From Pseudomonas sp. AB6 (lineage in GTDB: Bacteria > Pseudomonadota > Gammaproteobacteria > Pseudomonadales > Pseudomonadaceae): a stretch of 64,000 nt of DNA. Every line of letters starts with the position of its first letter. Positions within the stretch are counted from its first letter, which is position 1. Below are positions 54,605 through 63,567 of this stretch, in pieces. Location: NCBI RefSeq assembly GCF_034314105.1, contig NZ_JAVIWJ010000001.1:1489501-1553500 (forward strand), in the 5' to 3' direction. The position numbers were made by a program, and so were the translations under genes. The notes below the pieces were generated by a model. That model was not told the DNA's origin. It worked only from the letters and a program-made list of their open reading frames with translations, and did not search any database.

Positions 54605-56595
54605 TTGACCATCACCATTCCGCCTTTGATGGTCAGCACGCCCCCGCCGTCCACCGTCTGCGAGGCGCCGCCTTTGTTGGTTAGGCTGATTCCGGCATCG
54701 TTGGTCATGCTAGTGCCTGCCTTGTTTTCCAGTGAAGTACCGGCCTGATTGCTCAATGAAGTCCCGGCTTTCTGGCTGATAGACGTGCTGGCCACGGAGG
54801 CCAGATCGGCACCACTTTTGATGCTAAAACTGCCGCCGCTCTGCAGGGTGAGGGTGCCGCTGACTTTGATGGTCAGGTTCCCGTCCACCGTCAGGCTGTA
54901 ATTGCCCGTGACTTTGTCCGTGTAATTGCCGCCAGTGCTGTGGGTCTGGTCGCCTCCGACCGTGAGAGTACGGGTGTCTTTCACATCCAGCGTGTCGCTG
55001 CCGGTCTGAATCGTGACGCTGCGCTTGCCCTTTTCCAGGGTGACGGTTTCATCACCTTCTTTCACCGTGCGGGTGCGGGCGTTCTGTACCGTCAGTGTTT
55101 CATCGTGGCCGACGGTGACCGTGGTGTCGTTGAGTACGTTGGTTTTGAAGTCCTTCTGCGCTTGGATGAACAATTCCTCGGCGTCTTTTTTGTCCTCAAA
55201 TCGCAACTCGTTGAAACCACCACCGCCCTTGGACGATTGAGTTTTGATCCCGGATTGGGTCTGATTCGCGGGCAGGGCATAGGGCAGGGCGTTGTCGCCG
55301 TTGTACACGCAGCCGGTCACCAGCGGTCGATCTGGATCGCCGTCGATAAAGGTCACGATTACTTCCTGGCCAATACGCGGCACGAACTGCATGCCGAAAC
55401 CTTTACCGCTCCACGGCAGTACCACGCGGACCCAGCAGGAGCTGGTTTCGTCGTTCTTGCCGTCCCGATCCCAAGGGAATTGGATCTTGATCCGACCGTA
55501 CTGGTCGGTCCATATTTCTTCGCCGGCCTTGCCGACCACAACCGCGGTTTGGGTGTGCATGCGCGGTTTCGGCGTCACACGTCCCGGTCGATATGTCGTG
55601 GCCTTGGGAATAGCTTCGAAGCGATTACGATAGTGGTCATGGCTGACTTCATAGGAAATCGAAGTAACCACCCAGTCGATGTTCAGCGTCGTATCGTCAT
55701 GTCCCGCCAGAGTAAAATAGTGGCCCGGCACCAACCAGCGGCAATCGCTTTCACCTACGAAACGTTTCTCCTGACTGCGCAAGCCATCGACCCGTAGCTT
55801 GGTCAACGCATCACCTGTCGCCTTGACGATGTAACCGCCCGGATGCTCATACATCGACAACGGCCCAGCCATGGCGGCGGCCTGGCTGTAGAGCGAAGTG
55901 GCCGGCGTGGCAAACGCATAATCCGTCGCCGAGTACACTCCGGAAACGGCCTGTAACACCACCTGCCCGGAACGAATCCCGTGCAACTCCCGCTCACCGA
56001 TTTTTTGGCCGAGGTACTTCACTGCCGGGCCGTTGGGGATCGCCGGAAATGCGTCGTTGCTGTCTGCCAGCACCAGCGTGTGTTTACCGTCCTCGTGGGT
56101 AAAAAACCAGAAAATCCCTTCTTCTTCCAGCAACCGCGAGACGAAGGAAAAATCGCTTTCGCCGTACTGCACGCAATATTCGCGGGGCGTGTAAGTGCCA
56201 GTGAGTGACAGCTTGTAATCACTAAAACCGTGCGCGATGAAAATTTTCGTGACGATGTCTGAGGTGACGAGGTTTTGGAAAACCCGGTTGTTGCTGGCGA
56301 GCGTTAACCACCACAGCCAAGGACGGAGCAGAACTTGATAGCGGTCGGCGGGCAGTTGGCGAATTTCGGCGACCAGGGTGTCGATAGGGCGGCGTTGGGC
56401 GTCGTTGTGTAGGGCCGTGGTGACGTGGGTGGCGATGGCAGTTGTCAGCGTCAACGAGGCGTCACACTGGCCGTGCAGAAGGTGATGGCTCAGCGCGTTG
56501 AGCGCTTCTTCCCCCGACAGTGACGTGGCGTGAAGCACCGAAAGCGAGGTCGCTGTGAGAGAGAGGTGCGTGTTGCGATCAGTGGTGCGGGGCAT
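54601..56595 (-). CDS. vgrG: T6SS spike protein VgrG (TssI)
   Basis: 664-residue needle-tip protein. N-terminal gp27-like domain (VFQNLVTSDIVTKIFIAHGF; YCVQYGESDFSFVSRLLEEE), gp5-like OB fold (DQYGRIKIQFPWDRDGKNDE; GMQFVPRIGQEVIVTFIDGD), then a long C-terminal beta-helix of repeated NAxxxTxTVxxDET and G-T-S-L-x-N-K-A units ending near GGVLTIKGGMVMVN. There is no extra toxin domain. It is followed by a coupled YwqK-like gene. A 416-bp AT-rich upstream gap carries a 16-bp palindrome. Confidence 0.94.
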   Translation of the reverse strand: MPRTTDRNTHLSLTATSLSVLHATSLSGEEALNALSHHLLHGQCDASLTLTTAIATHVTTALHNDAQRRPIDTLVAEIRQLPADRYQVLLRPWLWWLTLASNNRVFQNLVTSDIVTKIFIAHGFSDYKLSLTGTYTPREYCVQYGESDFSFVSRLLEEEGIFWFFTHEDGKHTLVLADSNDAFPAIPNGPAVKYLGQKIGERELHGIRSGQVVLQAVSGVYSATDYAFATPATSLYSQAAAMAGPLSMYEHPGGYIVKATGDALTKLRVDGLRSQEKRFVGESDCRWLVPGHYFTLAGHDDTTLNIDWVVTSISYEVSHDHYRNRFEAIPKATTYRPGRVTPKPRMHTQTAVVVGKAGEEIWTDQYGRIKIQFPWDRDGKNDETSSCWVRVVLPWSGKGFGMQFVPRIGQEVIVTFIDGDPDRPLVTGCVYNGDNALPYALPANQTQSGIKTQSSKGGGGFNELRFEDKKDAEELFIQAQKDFKTNVLNDTTVTVGHDETLTVQNARTRTVKEGDETVTLEKGKRSVTIQTGSDTLDVKDTRTLTVGGDQTHSTGGNYTDKVTGNYSLTVDGNLTIKVSGTLTLQSGGSFSIKSGADLASVASTSISQKAGTSLSNQAGTSLENKAGTSMTNDAGISLTNKGGASQTVDGGGVLTIKGGMVMVN

Positions 56596-57011
56596 CTATT
56601 GCACTCAACTCTGAAATTGAAATATAGAATAATTATGGGAGCGGGAAAAAGAAATTCTTGCTCTATTATTTGGATGCTATTTGTTCTCGTTTGAGTTTAC
56701 GGTCTGCCTATTTTAATAGTGCGTCGCTTGTATTTCTAATAAAAAATAAGGTTAGAGAGCTAACGTTTAACAGCGGAAGATGTATAAGGCAAGTGGCTGT
56801 CTCATATTATAACCGGTTATAAGGTTAAGAAAGCTTAAGACTGCGTGTGTTTATGGTCGGACCATTCAGTATCTACCTGTTGCGTTCGCAGTGACCAGAA
56901 AAAAAATAGTCAATTAGTCTCGGTAGTGGTAACTATCCATTAAATTTTGCACGCCCGTCAAAAGGTTAATTATATAATAGCGACCAAGGGTTAGATTACC
57001 AAAAGATACCG
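56596..57011. other. AT-rich gap between vgrG and the deaminase-like gene
   Basis: 416 bases with no open frame on either strand that could encode an immunity protein. It holds the palindrome at 56807-56822 and presumably the vgrG promoter. Base composition is lower in GC than the flanking T6SS genes, as in the neighbouring candidate effector. Confidence 0.45.
56807..56822. promoter_or_regulatory. 16-bp perfect palindrome upstream of vgrG
   Basis: TTATAACCGGTTATAA is fully self-complementary and lies about 212 nt before the vgrG start. It could be an operator, but no matching regulator is known to me. Confidence 0.4.
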
Positions 57012-58076
57012 TCAATCATCTTCGGTGTCTGAAGCATCATGGGTCATTTGCGACTTTCCCGATTCTTGTGAAGTCCGTTCAAAAAACTTTAAAGCTATAC
57101 CTAGGGTTCCGGTGAGTTCGCTAAGAGTATCTGGTAGCTCCCAGCCGCTGAGATCAAAAACGCCGTGACTGCCTCTGACAAATGGAAGATATTTACCATT
57201 CTTGCTCACTCGGTACTTAGCAATAAACGCAGAACATTTTCCGCAGCAACGAAGAGATACACCGATGTTAATGGGGGTCTTTTGAGGATTGCGCGCCTCG
57301 TTTTCTTTTTTTTCTTCTTCTTCTTCTAATCTTGGTGGGAGAACTTCATTGTTGGACTCCATCCACTCCAGAAGTCTCAACTCCGCATGCACGTTAGGTG
57401 AATCACCCTTAACGAGAAATATGTTGCTTGATGATTTTAGCTTGTTGTGTATCGCGCTACCATAAAAATTATCGATGTCATATATATAGCGCCAGTAACG
57501 TACTTCAGGATCCAGATCTGTCTCGCGTTTATTATATATTTTTCGATTTACATTATTTTCTTCCACTGATGGTTTTTCATCATTCAAAAGATTCGCCATG
57601 ACGACAGAGATATTTTGCTCTGTAAATTTATATTCCACACGGTTAAAGGTGCTTGGATTGGATGTAACAAGTATTTTTAAAGGGTCGTGAGGAGATGCAC
57701 AAACAGCGATACATTTTTCTTCAGGAAACTTTTTTAACAGAATTCTGGCTGCACGATCAAGGTCAGACAGCTCCCGGGGTGAATTTTTGTTGTCCCCCCA
57801 CCGAGAAATACTAGATAAGTACAACTTGTTATAGTCGTTACTAAAGCTGTTAGTGGTTTCGTCAAAAACTTTTATCAGCTCAACACCTATTAGCTTAATC
57901 CTTTCATTACTGGGTTTTGGGTCCTTCCACGGGTTATTGCTCAAATTGTTGATTTTGGCCCAATATTCTGATGCTTGTACCACTTTCAAGTTGTTTATAA
58001 TCATCCTCAATTCTACTGGTGCGGTGTTGTTAATCACTTCTCTAACGTTTGATTTATCTTCTTCTGTTAAGGCCAT
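57012..58076 (-). CDS. Candidate T6SS effector with deaminase-like HAE/CxxC motifs
   Basis: 354-residue soluble protein, AT-rich compared with its neighbours, inserted between clpV and vgrG. The C-terminal half has the zinc-deaminase pattern: H230-A231-E232 in NVHAELRLLEWMES, then C278-G-K-C281 in IGVSLRCCGKCSAFIAKYRV, with a Glu/Lys-rich linker between (LPPRLEEEEEKKENE). This fits nucleic-acid/nucleotide deaminase toxins of the OTT_1508-like group (I-G-x-S-x-x-x-C-x-x-C). The N-terminal 200 residues are charged and unrecognised; no PAAR, MIX or signal peptide. No immunity gene is evident next to it. GAGAG lies about 7 nt before the ATG. Toxicity and secretion are inferred from location and motif only. 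Confidence 0.6.
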   Translation of the reverse strand: MALTEEDKSNVREVINNTAPVELRMIINNLKVVQASEYWAKINNLSNNPWKDPKPSNERIKLIGVELIKVFDETTNSFSNDYNKLYLSSISRWGDNKNSPRELSDLDRAARILLKKFPEEKCIAVCASPHDPLKILVTSNPSTFNRVEYKFTEQNISVVMANLLNDEKPSVEENNVNRKIYNKRETDLDPEVRYWRYIYDIDNFYGSAIHNKLKSSSNIFLVKGDSPNVHAELRLLEWMESNNEVLPPRLEEEEEKKENEARNPQKTPINIGVSLRCCGKCSAFIAKYRVSKNGKYLPFVRGSHGVFDLSGWELPDTLSELTGTLGIALKFFERTSQESGKSQMTHDASDTEDD

Positions 58077-58238
58077 TTTATGCTCTCGATGAATGACAAA
58101 TGTTATTATTAAAATATAGCAAGTATCTATACTATGACTTAGATTTTGCTAGCGTGAGTTCGCGGCAAGCCTGGTCAGTTTTGTTTATATTTGGAGGCCG
58201 TGTATGGTGTCCTCGTCGGCTAACAACCTCGATTAGTC

Positions 58239-60788
58239 TCACTCCAACACCCACTCAGCCAACTTCCCTGTCACCTGTTTCATTAACACACTCTCAATAT
58301 CCCTAGCCCCAGCCCCGCTGCATTTAGCCAATACTGCCTTCACAACCCCATTATCAAAATCAAACTGCTTGCCAGTCGCAGCCTTATATCTACCGCGCAA
58401 CGTCTCTAGCTTGGCCAATACAATCCCTTCCAGCGTCGCCTCATCCAGCGGGTGGTACGGGACCACGGTCATGCGTGCAAGGAAGGCGGGGCGAAACGCC
58501 TGTAACAGCGCTTTATGCAACGCCTCATTAAAAGCATCACCGTCCAATTCCGAAGCAGGTGTGTCGAGGATCAGTTCGGCCCCAACGTTGCTGGTGGCCA
58601 ACATCACGGTGTTTTTAAAATCCACCACCAACCCTGTGCCATCTTCCATCACGCCTTTGTCGAATACGTTATAGAAAGCTTCCAGCACATCCGGATGCGC
58701 CTTTTCGATTTCATCCAGCAGCACCACCGAATACGGTTTGCGCCGCACCGCTTCCGTTAGTACGCCGCCGCTGCCGTAGCCGACATAGCCGGGTGGGGCG
58801 CCTTTAAGTTGGCTGACGGTGTGGGCTTCCTGGTATTCGGAAAGGTTGATGCTGATCAGGTTGCGTTCGCCGCCGTATAAGGCATCGGCCAATGCATAAG
58901 CGGTTTCGGTTTTGCCGACGCCGGTAGGGCCGAGCAGCAGGAACACGCCGACCGGTTTCTGTGGGTCGGTTAGGCCTGCGCGGTAGGCTTGCAGGCGCTG
59001 TGCGATGGTGCCCAATGCGGTTTTCTGGCCCATCACCCGCTGGCCCATGCGCTGACCGAGGGTGCGCACGGCGTGGGCTTCGTCGGCGAGCATTTTGCCG
59101 ACGGGGATACCGGTCCAGCCGGCGATGACGGCAGCGACAGTTTTCGAGTCGACTTGCTCCGGCACCAACGGATCGTCTTGGCGAATGGCATCCAGTCCAG
59201 CTTCCAGACGCACCAGTTCAGAGGCCAAGTAGTCGATGCGGCTGTCGGTGCCTTCGTCCGGTTTGCCGCTGTCGGCGCTTTCGCTCAAAGCCAGCAGTTC
59301 GCGACGGGTATCCAGCAGTTCTCGCACGGCGACCCGCTCTTCGTTCCAGCGAATTTCCAGCTCGCGAATCGCCTGCACATTGGTGACGGATTCGCTTTCC
59401 AAGGTGGTGATGCGTTCGCGGTGATCAAGGCCGGTAGCCTGTTCCCGGCGCAGGCGTTCGACTTCTTCTTTGAGGCTTTGCTCACGATGACGCAGGCTTT
59501 CCAGTGGCGGCGGTACGTCGTGTTGGCCGAGGGCGACTCGGGCGCACGCGGTATCAAGAACGCTGATGGCCTTGTCCGGCAGTTGCCGACCGGAGATGTA
59601 ACGATGAGAGAGTTTCACCGCGTCGTGAATAGCCGCATCGAGCACCTGCACACCGTGGTGCTGTTCAAGTTTGGTCGCCACGCCGCGAAGCATTTCCACG
59701 GCGGTGGCTTCGTCCGGTTCTTCAACCTGTACCAACTGGAAACGCCGGGCCAGGGCCGGGTCTTTCTCGAAGTATTTTTTGTATTCCATCCAGGTGGTGG
59801 CGGCCAAGGTTCGCAGCTCGCCACGGGCAAGGGCCGGCTTAAGCAGATTGGCCGCGTCGCTGCCGCCTTCCGCGCCGCCAGCACCGATCAGCGTGTGTGC
59901 CTCGTCGATGAACAAAATGATCGGTTTTTCCGCGCCGCGCACTGCATCGATTACGCCTTTAAGACGCTGTTCGAATTCGCCTTTGACTCCGGCACCGGCT
60001 TGCAACAAGCCAAGGTCTAGCACCCGCAAGCTGACGTCTTGCAATGACGGCGGTACGTCACCGGCAGCAATGCGTAACGCCAGACCTTCAACCACAGCAG
60101 TTTTACCGACGCCCGGTGCGCCCACCAGAATCGGGTTGTTCTGCCGACGACGCAGCAGGATGTCGATGCATTGGCGGATTTCGCCGTCACGCCCAACAAT
60201 CGGATCGATGCGACCGGCATGGGCGTCGGCGGTGAGGTCTTGGGTGTACTGATCAAGGAATGCGTTAGGCGTCGTTTTCGCAGCCACTTTATCCGGCTGA
60301 TTAGGGACCGCAATGGCAGCGTGCTCCCGCGAGGGTACCGTCCATTCCTGCAGATTGCTGCGCAAGGTGTCGCGAGGGATGCGCAATAGCGAAGAAGCGC
60401 TGTTGAGCAGCAGACTGCGGCGTTCATCGCGGTCCAGCAGGGCCAGCAGTAGCAAGCCGGAACGAATGCTTGGCAGTCCGAGCACGCTGGCTTGCACCAC
60501 AGTGTCTTCCAATAAACTAATGGTGTGCGCAGACAGCGCCGGAGTGCGGGTGCTGCCGGACTTGAACAGCTCCAGCGCTCGGTTGATCTCCGCCGCCAGT
60601 GCATCGCGTTCCAGGCCGAAACGTGGCAACAAGCAGGCGAAGTCGCCGTCTTCGATGTCTAGCAGCTCAAGTAGCAAGTGCTCGATTTCAACGTAGTGGT
60701 GGCCGCGTTGCAGGCAGCGTTGTGCGGCACGTTCCAGCGCGCGGCGGCTTTCAGCATTGAGGCGGGCGATCAGGCTACCGAGCTCCAT
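58239..60788 (-). CDS. clpV: T6SS sheath-disassembly ATPase ClpV (TssH)
   Basis: 850-residue Hsp100/ClpB-like hexameric AAA+ enzyme that recycles the contracted TssBC sheath. The ATG at 60788 (MELGSLIARLNAESRRALER) begins the ClpN domain; a longer upstream frame is not needed. AAA1 Walker A GAPGVGKTAVVEG and Walker B IILFIDEAHTLIGAGG; middle coiled-coil region (LRRREQ... style, residues about 420-540); AAA2 Walker A GPTGVGKTETAYA with VVLLDEIEKAHPDVLEAFYN. The C-terminus ends GKLAEWVLE. It lies after tssG in the same direction with a 2-bp gap. Downstream is the AT-rich candidate effector. Confidence 0.95.
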   Translation of the reverse strand: MELGSLIARLNAESRRALERAAQRCLQRGHHYVEIEHLLLELLDIEDGDFACLLPRFGLERDALAAEINRALELFKSGSTRTPALSAHTISLLEDTVVQASVLGLPSIRSGLLLLALLDRDERRSLLLNSASSLLRIPRDTLRSNLQEWTVPSREHAAIAVPNQPDKVAAKTTPNAFLDQYTQDLTADAHAGRIDPIVGRDGEIRQCIDILLRRRQNNPILVGAPGVGKTAVVEGLALRIAAGDVPPSLQDVSLRVLDLGLLQAGAGVKGEFEQRLKGVIDAVRGAEKPIILFIDEAHTLIGAGGAEGGSDAANLLKPALARGELRTLAATTWMEYKKYFEKDPALARRFQLVQVEEPDEATAVEMLRGVATKLEQHHGVQVLDAAIHDAVKLSHRYISGRQLPDKAISVLDTACARVALGQHDVPPPLESLRHREQSLKEEVERLRREQATGLDHRERITTLESESVTNVQAIRELEIRWNEERVAVRELLDTRRELLALSESADSGKPDEGTDSRIDYLASELVRLEAGLDAIRQDDPLVPEQVDSKTVAAVIAGWTGIPVGKMLADEAHAVRTLGQRMGQRVMGQKTALGTIAQRLQAYRAGLTDPQKPVGVFLLLGPTGVGKTETAYALADALYGGERNLISINLSEYQEAHTVSQLKGAPPGYVGYGSGGVLTEAVRRKPYSVVLLDEIEKAHPDVLEAFYNVFDKGVMEDGTGLVVDFKNTVMLATSNVGAELILDTPASELDGDAFNEALHKALLQAFRPAFLARMTVVPYHPLDEATLEGIVLAKLETLRGRYKAATGKQFDFDNGVVKAVLAKCSGAGARDIESVLMKQVTGKLAEWVLE

Positions 60789-60790
60789 GT

Positions 60791-61810
60791 TCAAGCCATC
60801 TCCGTTTGGCGCAGCTGCGTGTCGATGCGCTGCACATCTTGATTGGGTTGAAACAGCAGGCCGCCGTTCCAATTCAACGTCGGCGGGTTGTCACGGTCGA
60901 GGACCATCGGTTCCGCGCCGGACACCAGCAAGGTCAAAGCACAGTCCAGGTCGGGACCGAAGTACAACGCGGCGAGACTGGCCAAAGACAAGTGCGCTTC
61001 GCCTTCAGGCAGCAGGCTTTTGGCTTGCTCCGCTTGCAACGGTCCGATGGTCAGGCGAATGCCTGCGTGTTCATCCCAGACCCAGGCGCCAGCGATGGCG
61101 CTGCTGCCCAATTTCAAGTTGCGCCCACCGCGTTTGAGAACACTGCAACTGGCGGCGGGAATACTACGCCAGGCGCCTTCGTACGCGCTGATCTGCACTG
61201 GCAGGCTGAAATGCTGGCGGACGATAGAGGCGAAACCGGCGATGGAGCGTCGGCTCCCAGCAAACAAAGCGCTACGGGCCAGGACAGCGGCATCCGGCAT
61301 GGCTTGACGTTCTTGCAGGGCCTTGGGCAGCAGGCCGGTCAGCGCCCGCAGTTGTGCGTGCACCGGCGTTGCGGCGGGTGCTGCAAATCCAACCGCGACC
61401 CGGTGTTTGCGGAGCACCCGGTACAGCAAGCTGAGCAAACGGTGCTGGAACAGGTCGAGGAATTCAGCCGGCGCATGGTCTTTGGCCCGAGCGCGTTGTT
61501 GCAGCCATTCCTGGAATGCATAGGGTAACGGGCCATCGGGACCGCCGAGGCCGAACACCGGCGTGGTCAACACTGGTTTTTCCCCGTCCTCCTGGGTCAG
61601 GCTTTCGATCTGACTGGACGAGAACACAGGTGTCAGCGGTCCGCGCAGGCGAATGGCTTCGGCTTGCGGCGCAGTGCCGCTGCCCAATGGAATGGCTTGC
61701 GGGTGTTCGCGCTCAAGCACCAGCAGTGCTTGGAGTAACTCAAACGCCTGCGGGTTGCGCCGCAGGCGGTCGCTCAGAGGGACAGGGGCATGCCGGCTTG
61801 GGGTTTCCAC
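60791..61810 (-). CDS. tssG: T6SS baseplate subunit TssG
   Basis: 339-residue baseplate wedge protein that pairs with TssF and TssE. Start GTG at 61810, with GGAGG 7 nt upstream, overlapping the end of tssF; upstream in-frame codons lie within tssF. Typical TssG/VasB text: NPQAFELLQALLVLEREHPQ, VFGLGGPDGPLPYAFQEWLQ, FLDLFQHRLLSLLYRVLRKH, then FASIVRQHFSLPVQISAYEG near residue 190. The start codon and overlap show translational coupling within the tssEFG block. Confidence 0.92.
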   Translation of the reverse strand: METPSRHAPVPLSDRLRRNPQAFELLQALLVLEREHPQAIPLGSGTAPQAEAIRLRGPLTPVFSSSQIESLTQEDGEKPVLTTPVFGLGGPDGPLPYAFQEWLQQRARAKDHAPAEFLDLFQHRLLSLLYRVLRKHRVAVGFAAPAATPVHAQLRALTGLLPKALQERQAMPDAAVLARSALFAGSRRSIAGFASIVRQHFSLPVQISAYEGAWRSIPAASCSVLKRGGRNLKLGSSAIAGAWVWDEHAGIRLTIGPLQAEQAKSLLPEGEAHLSLASLAALYFGPDLDCALTLLVSGAEPMVLDRDNPPTLNWNGGLLFQPNQDVQRIDTQLRQTEMA

Positions 61811-63567
61811 GTCTTGACCTCCTTGTCTGAGTGAACCAGCACCGTGCGCACGAAGCGGTTGGCTGTGGCGTAGAGTGAGAAAAACTGCGCCAGTACGGCG
61901 CAAAAGAGTACCGCGCTGTTGCCGACAAAATGTTCAGGGTCCAGTTGCAGGCTGACCTCAAGCCCATTACGCCAGCCGCGCCAGGCGTCTTCGCCGATCT
62001 GCGCGACCACCCGCTCACAGTCCAATTGCAGTAAGCCGTCTATTTGCCGACGGGCGCTGGCCTCGTCGCGTAGGTTGTGCAGGCTGAGAATTTCCTTGAG
62101 CGCTTCGAGTGCCTTGGGACCTTCCACCAACGAGAGGTGGTTTAGGGTCAGTTGCGACACTAACTGCCAGCGCGATTCGCCCCCCAATTTGGGTGAGCTT
62201 TGTGAGCTAGGCGGGTTGATCAATGTGGCTCGGGCAATCGGTCCTGGCCGTTCGAAACTGAGCGCGGTTCCGGCACTCAAGCTCTGGGCCAAATGACGGT
62301 TGGTGCACAACAGTTCTGCGGTCAGGCTGTAATTCGGCGCGTCGGCCAGTGGGTTGAAACGGGTGTCCACCACACTGAGCAACATATCGCTGCCGAGGCG
62401 GTTGGGTGTTAGTCCGTTGATGCGCCGAGCATGCCAATACAGGTGGTTATCGCCAGCGTTGTGCTGACTGCCGTAATACGCGGGCACTTGTCGTACGCCT
62501 TGAGCGGAGGTGGCGCGCATCCCGCAGATACTATGAATCTCGACGCTGTTTTCCCGATGGCTGTCAGCGATCAGGCGGTATTCGCTCTGAGTGCCATCCG
62601 GGCGCAACGGCTCGGACGTACGCGGGAACAGGTTGATCGCTGGGGTGCAGCCCAAAGCGATGTCGCTGGCCTGAAGGTGCAGACGGCTCTGCGGGGCTTG
62701 GTCGAAAACGATGTACAAGTACAGCGCGTTACCGTCGATGTCCTCTGGGCTCAAGGCGATATCAAAGAAGCTGAATTTTTCCGGGAAGGCAAAATATTCA
62801 GCGATTAAACGCAGGCCCGGATGGACACCATCTTCCTCGGGAAGCAACGCTTCGTTGGCGGCAAAACCGACGATTTTCGGCACGTGCTGCTGAACCAGCG
62901 GCAAGCTGCCTGGCGCTCCAATCAAGACCTTTATGGCATGTGCGCCCAGCAGGTCGTAGAGCGCGGCATTCACCACTGGCGAGGCGTTCAAGTGCAGGCG
63001 TAGCTGGGCGATGCTCAGTTCGGACCACCGTGTTTCACCCAGACAATCCAAACGCAACCGCAGGGCCGAACGTGCCTGTGCGACGCCGGTCAAGGCTTGT
63101 GCTTCTTCAGCGTTTAGCACCAGGGCTTCGCTGATCTGAATCGGCCACAGGGTTACTTCGGCGCTGGTGCGAAAGTGAATGCTCTCGCCCTTGGTCGTGG
63201 TCACGAACAGCGGGGTATCACGCGGCAGTTGATAGCCAGCGGCAAGGTTGCCCTTGCTCGGGTCTGGTTCGAACTGAACAATGGAGCACGAGGGCAGCGG
63301 CCTGATGGCCAGTGGGTACAGCTGTTCAAGTAGGGCGTCGCTGAATTCGGCGTAATCGTCATCGAGACGGCGTTGCAAGCGTGCTGCAAGCAAGGCGAAA
63401 CCTTCGAGCAGGCGTTCGACATGCGGGTCTTGGCTTTCTCCCGGAGAGAGTTCCAGGCGGCGGGCAACTTTAGGGTAGCGGTCGGCGAACACACTGCCGG
63501 CGTGGCGCAGCCAGGTCAGTTCGCGCTGGTAATAGTCGAGCAGTTGCGGATCAATCGAGTCGCTCAT
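61774..63567 (-). CDS. tssF: T6SS baseplate subunit TssF
   Basis: 597-residue baseplate wedge protein (VasA/ImpG family) that binds TssG. Hallmarks: the N-terminus IDPQLLDYYQRELTWLRHAG, then FADRYPKVARRLELSPGESQ (RxLxL), RLLEGFALLAARLQRRLDDD and AEFSDALLEQLYPLAIRPLP, and later HYFAFPEKF-like text (LIAEYFAFPEKFSFFDIALS). It overlaps tssE at its start and tssG at its end, as expected for an operon whose products act in fixed ratios. Confidence 0.94.
   Translation of the reverse strand: MSDSIDPQLLDYYQRELTWLRHAGSVFADRYPKVARRLELSPGESQDPHVERLLEGFALLAARLQRRLDDDYAEFSDALLEQLYPLAIRPLPSCSIVQFEPDPSKGNLAAGYQLPRDTPLFVTTTKGESIHFRTSAEVTLWPIQISEALVLNAEEAQALTGVAQARSALRLRLDCLGETRWSELSIAQLRLHLNASPVVNAALYDLLGAHAIKVLIGAPGSLPLVQQHVPKIVGFAANEALLPEEDGVHPGLRLIAEYFAFPEKFSFFDIALSPEDIDGNALYLYIVFDQAPQSRLHLQASDIALGCTPAINLFPRTSEPLRPDGTQSEYRLIADSHRENSVEIHSICGMRATSAQGVRQVPAYYGSQHNAGDNHLYWHARRINGLTPNRLGSDMLLSVVDTRFNPLADAPNYSLTAELLCTNRHLAQSLSAGTALSFERPGPIARATLINPPSSQSSPKLGGESRWQLVSQLTLNHLSLVEGPKALEALKEILSLHNLRDEASARRQIDGLLQLDCERVVAQIGEDAWRGWRNGLEVSLQLDPEHFVGNSAVLFCAVLAQFFSLYATANRFVRTVLVHSDKEVKTWKPQAGMPLSL

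Noticed and set aside
58989..60020. 343-codon open frame opposite clpV
   Set aside because: Complement of clpV codons in a GC-rich gene; composition is Phe/His/Gln-rich with no recognisable domain.
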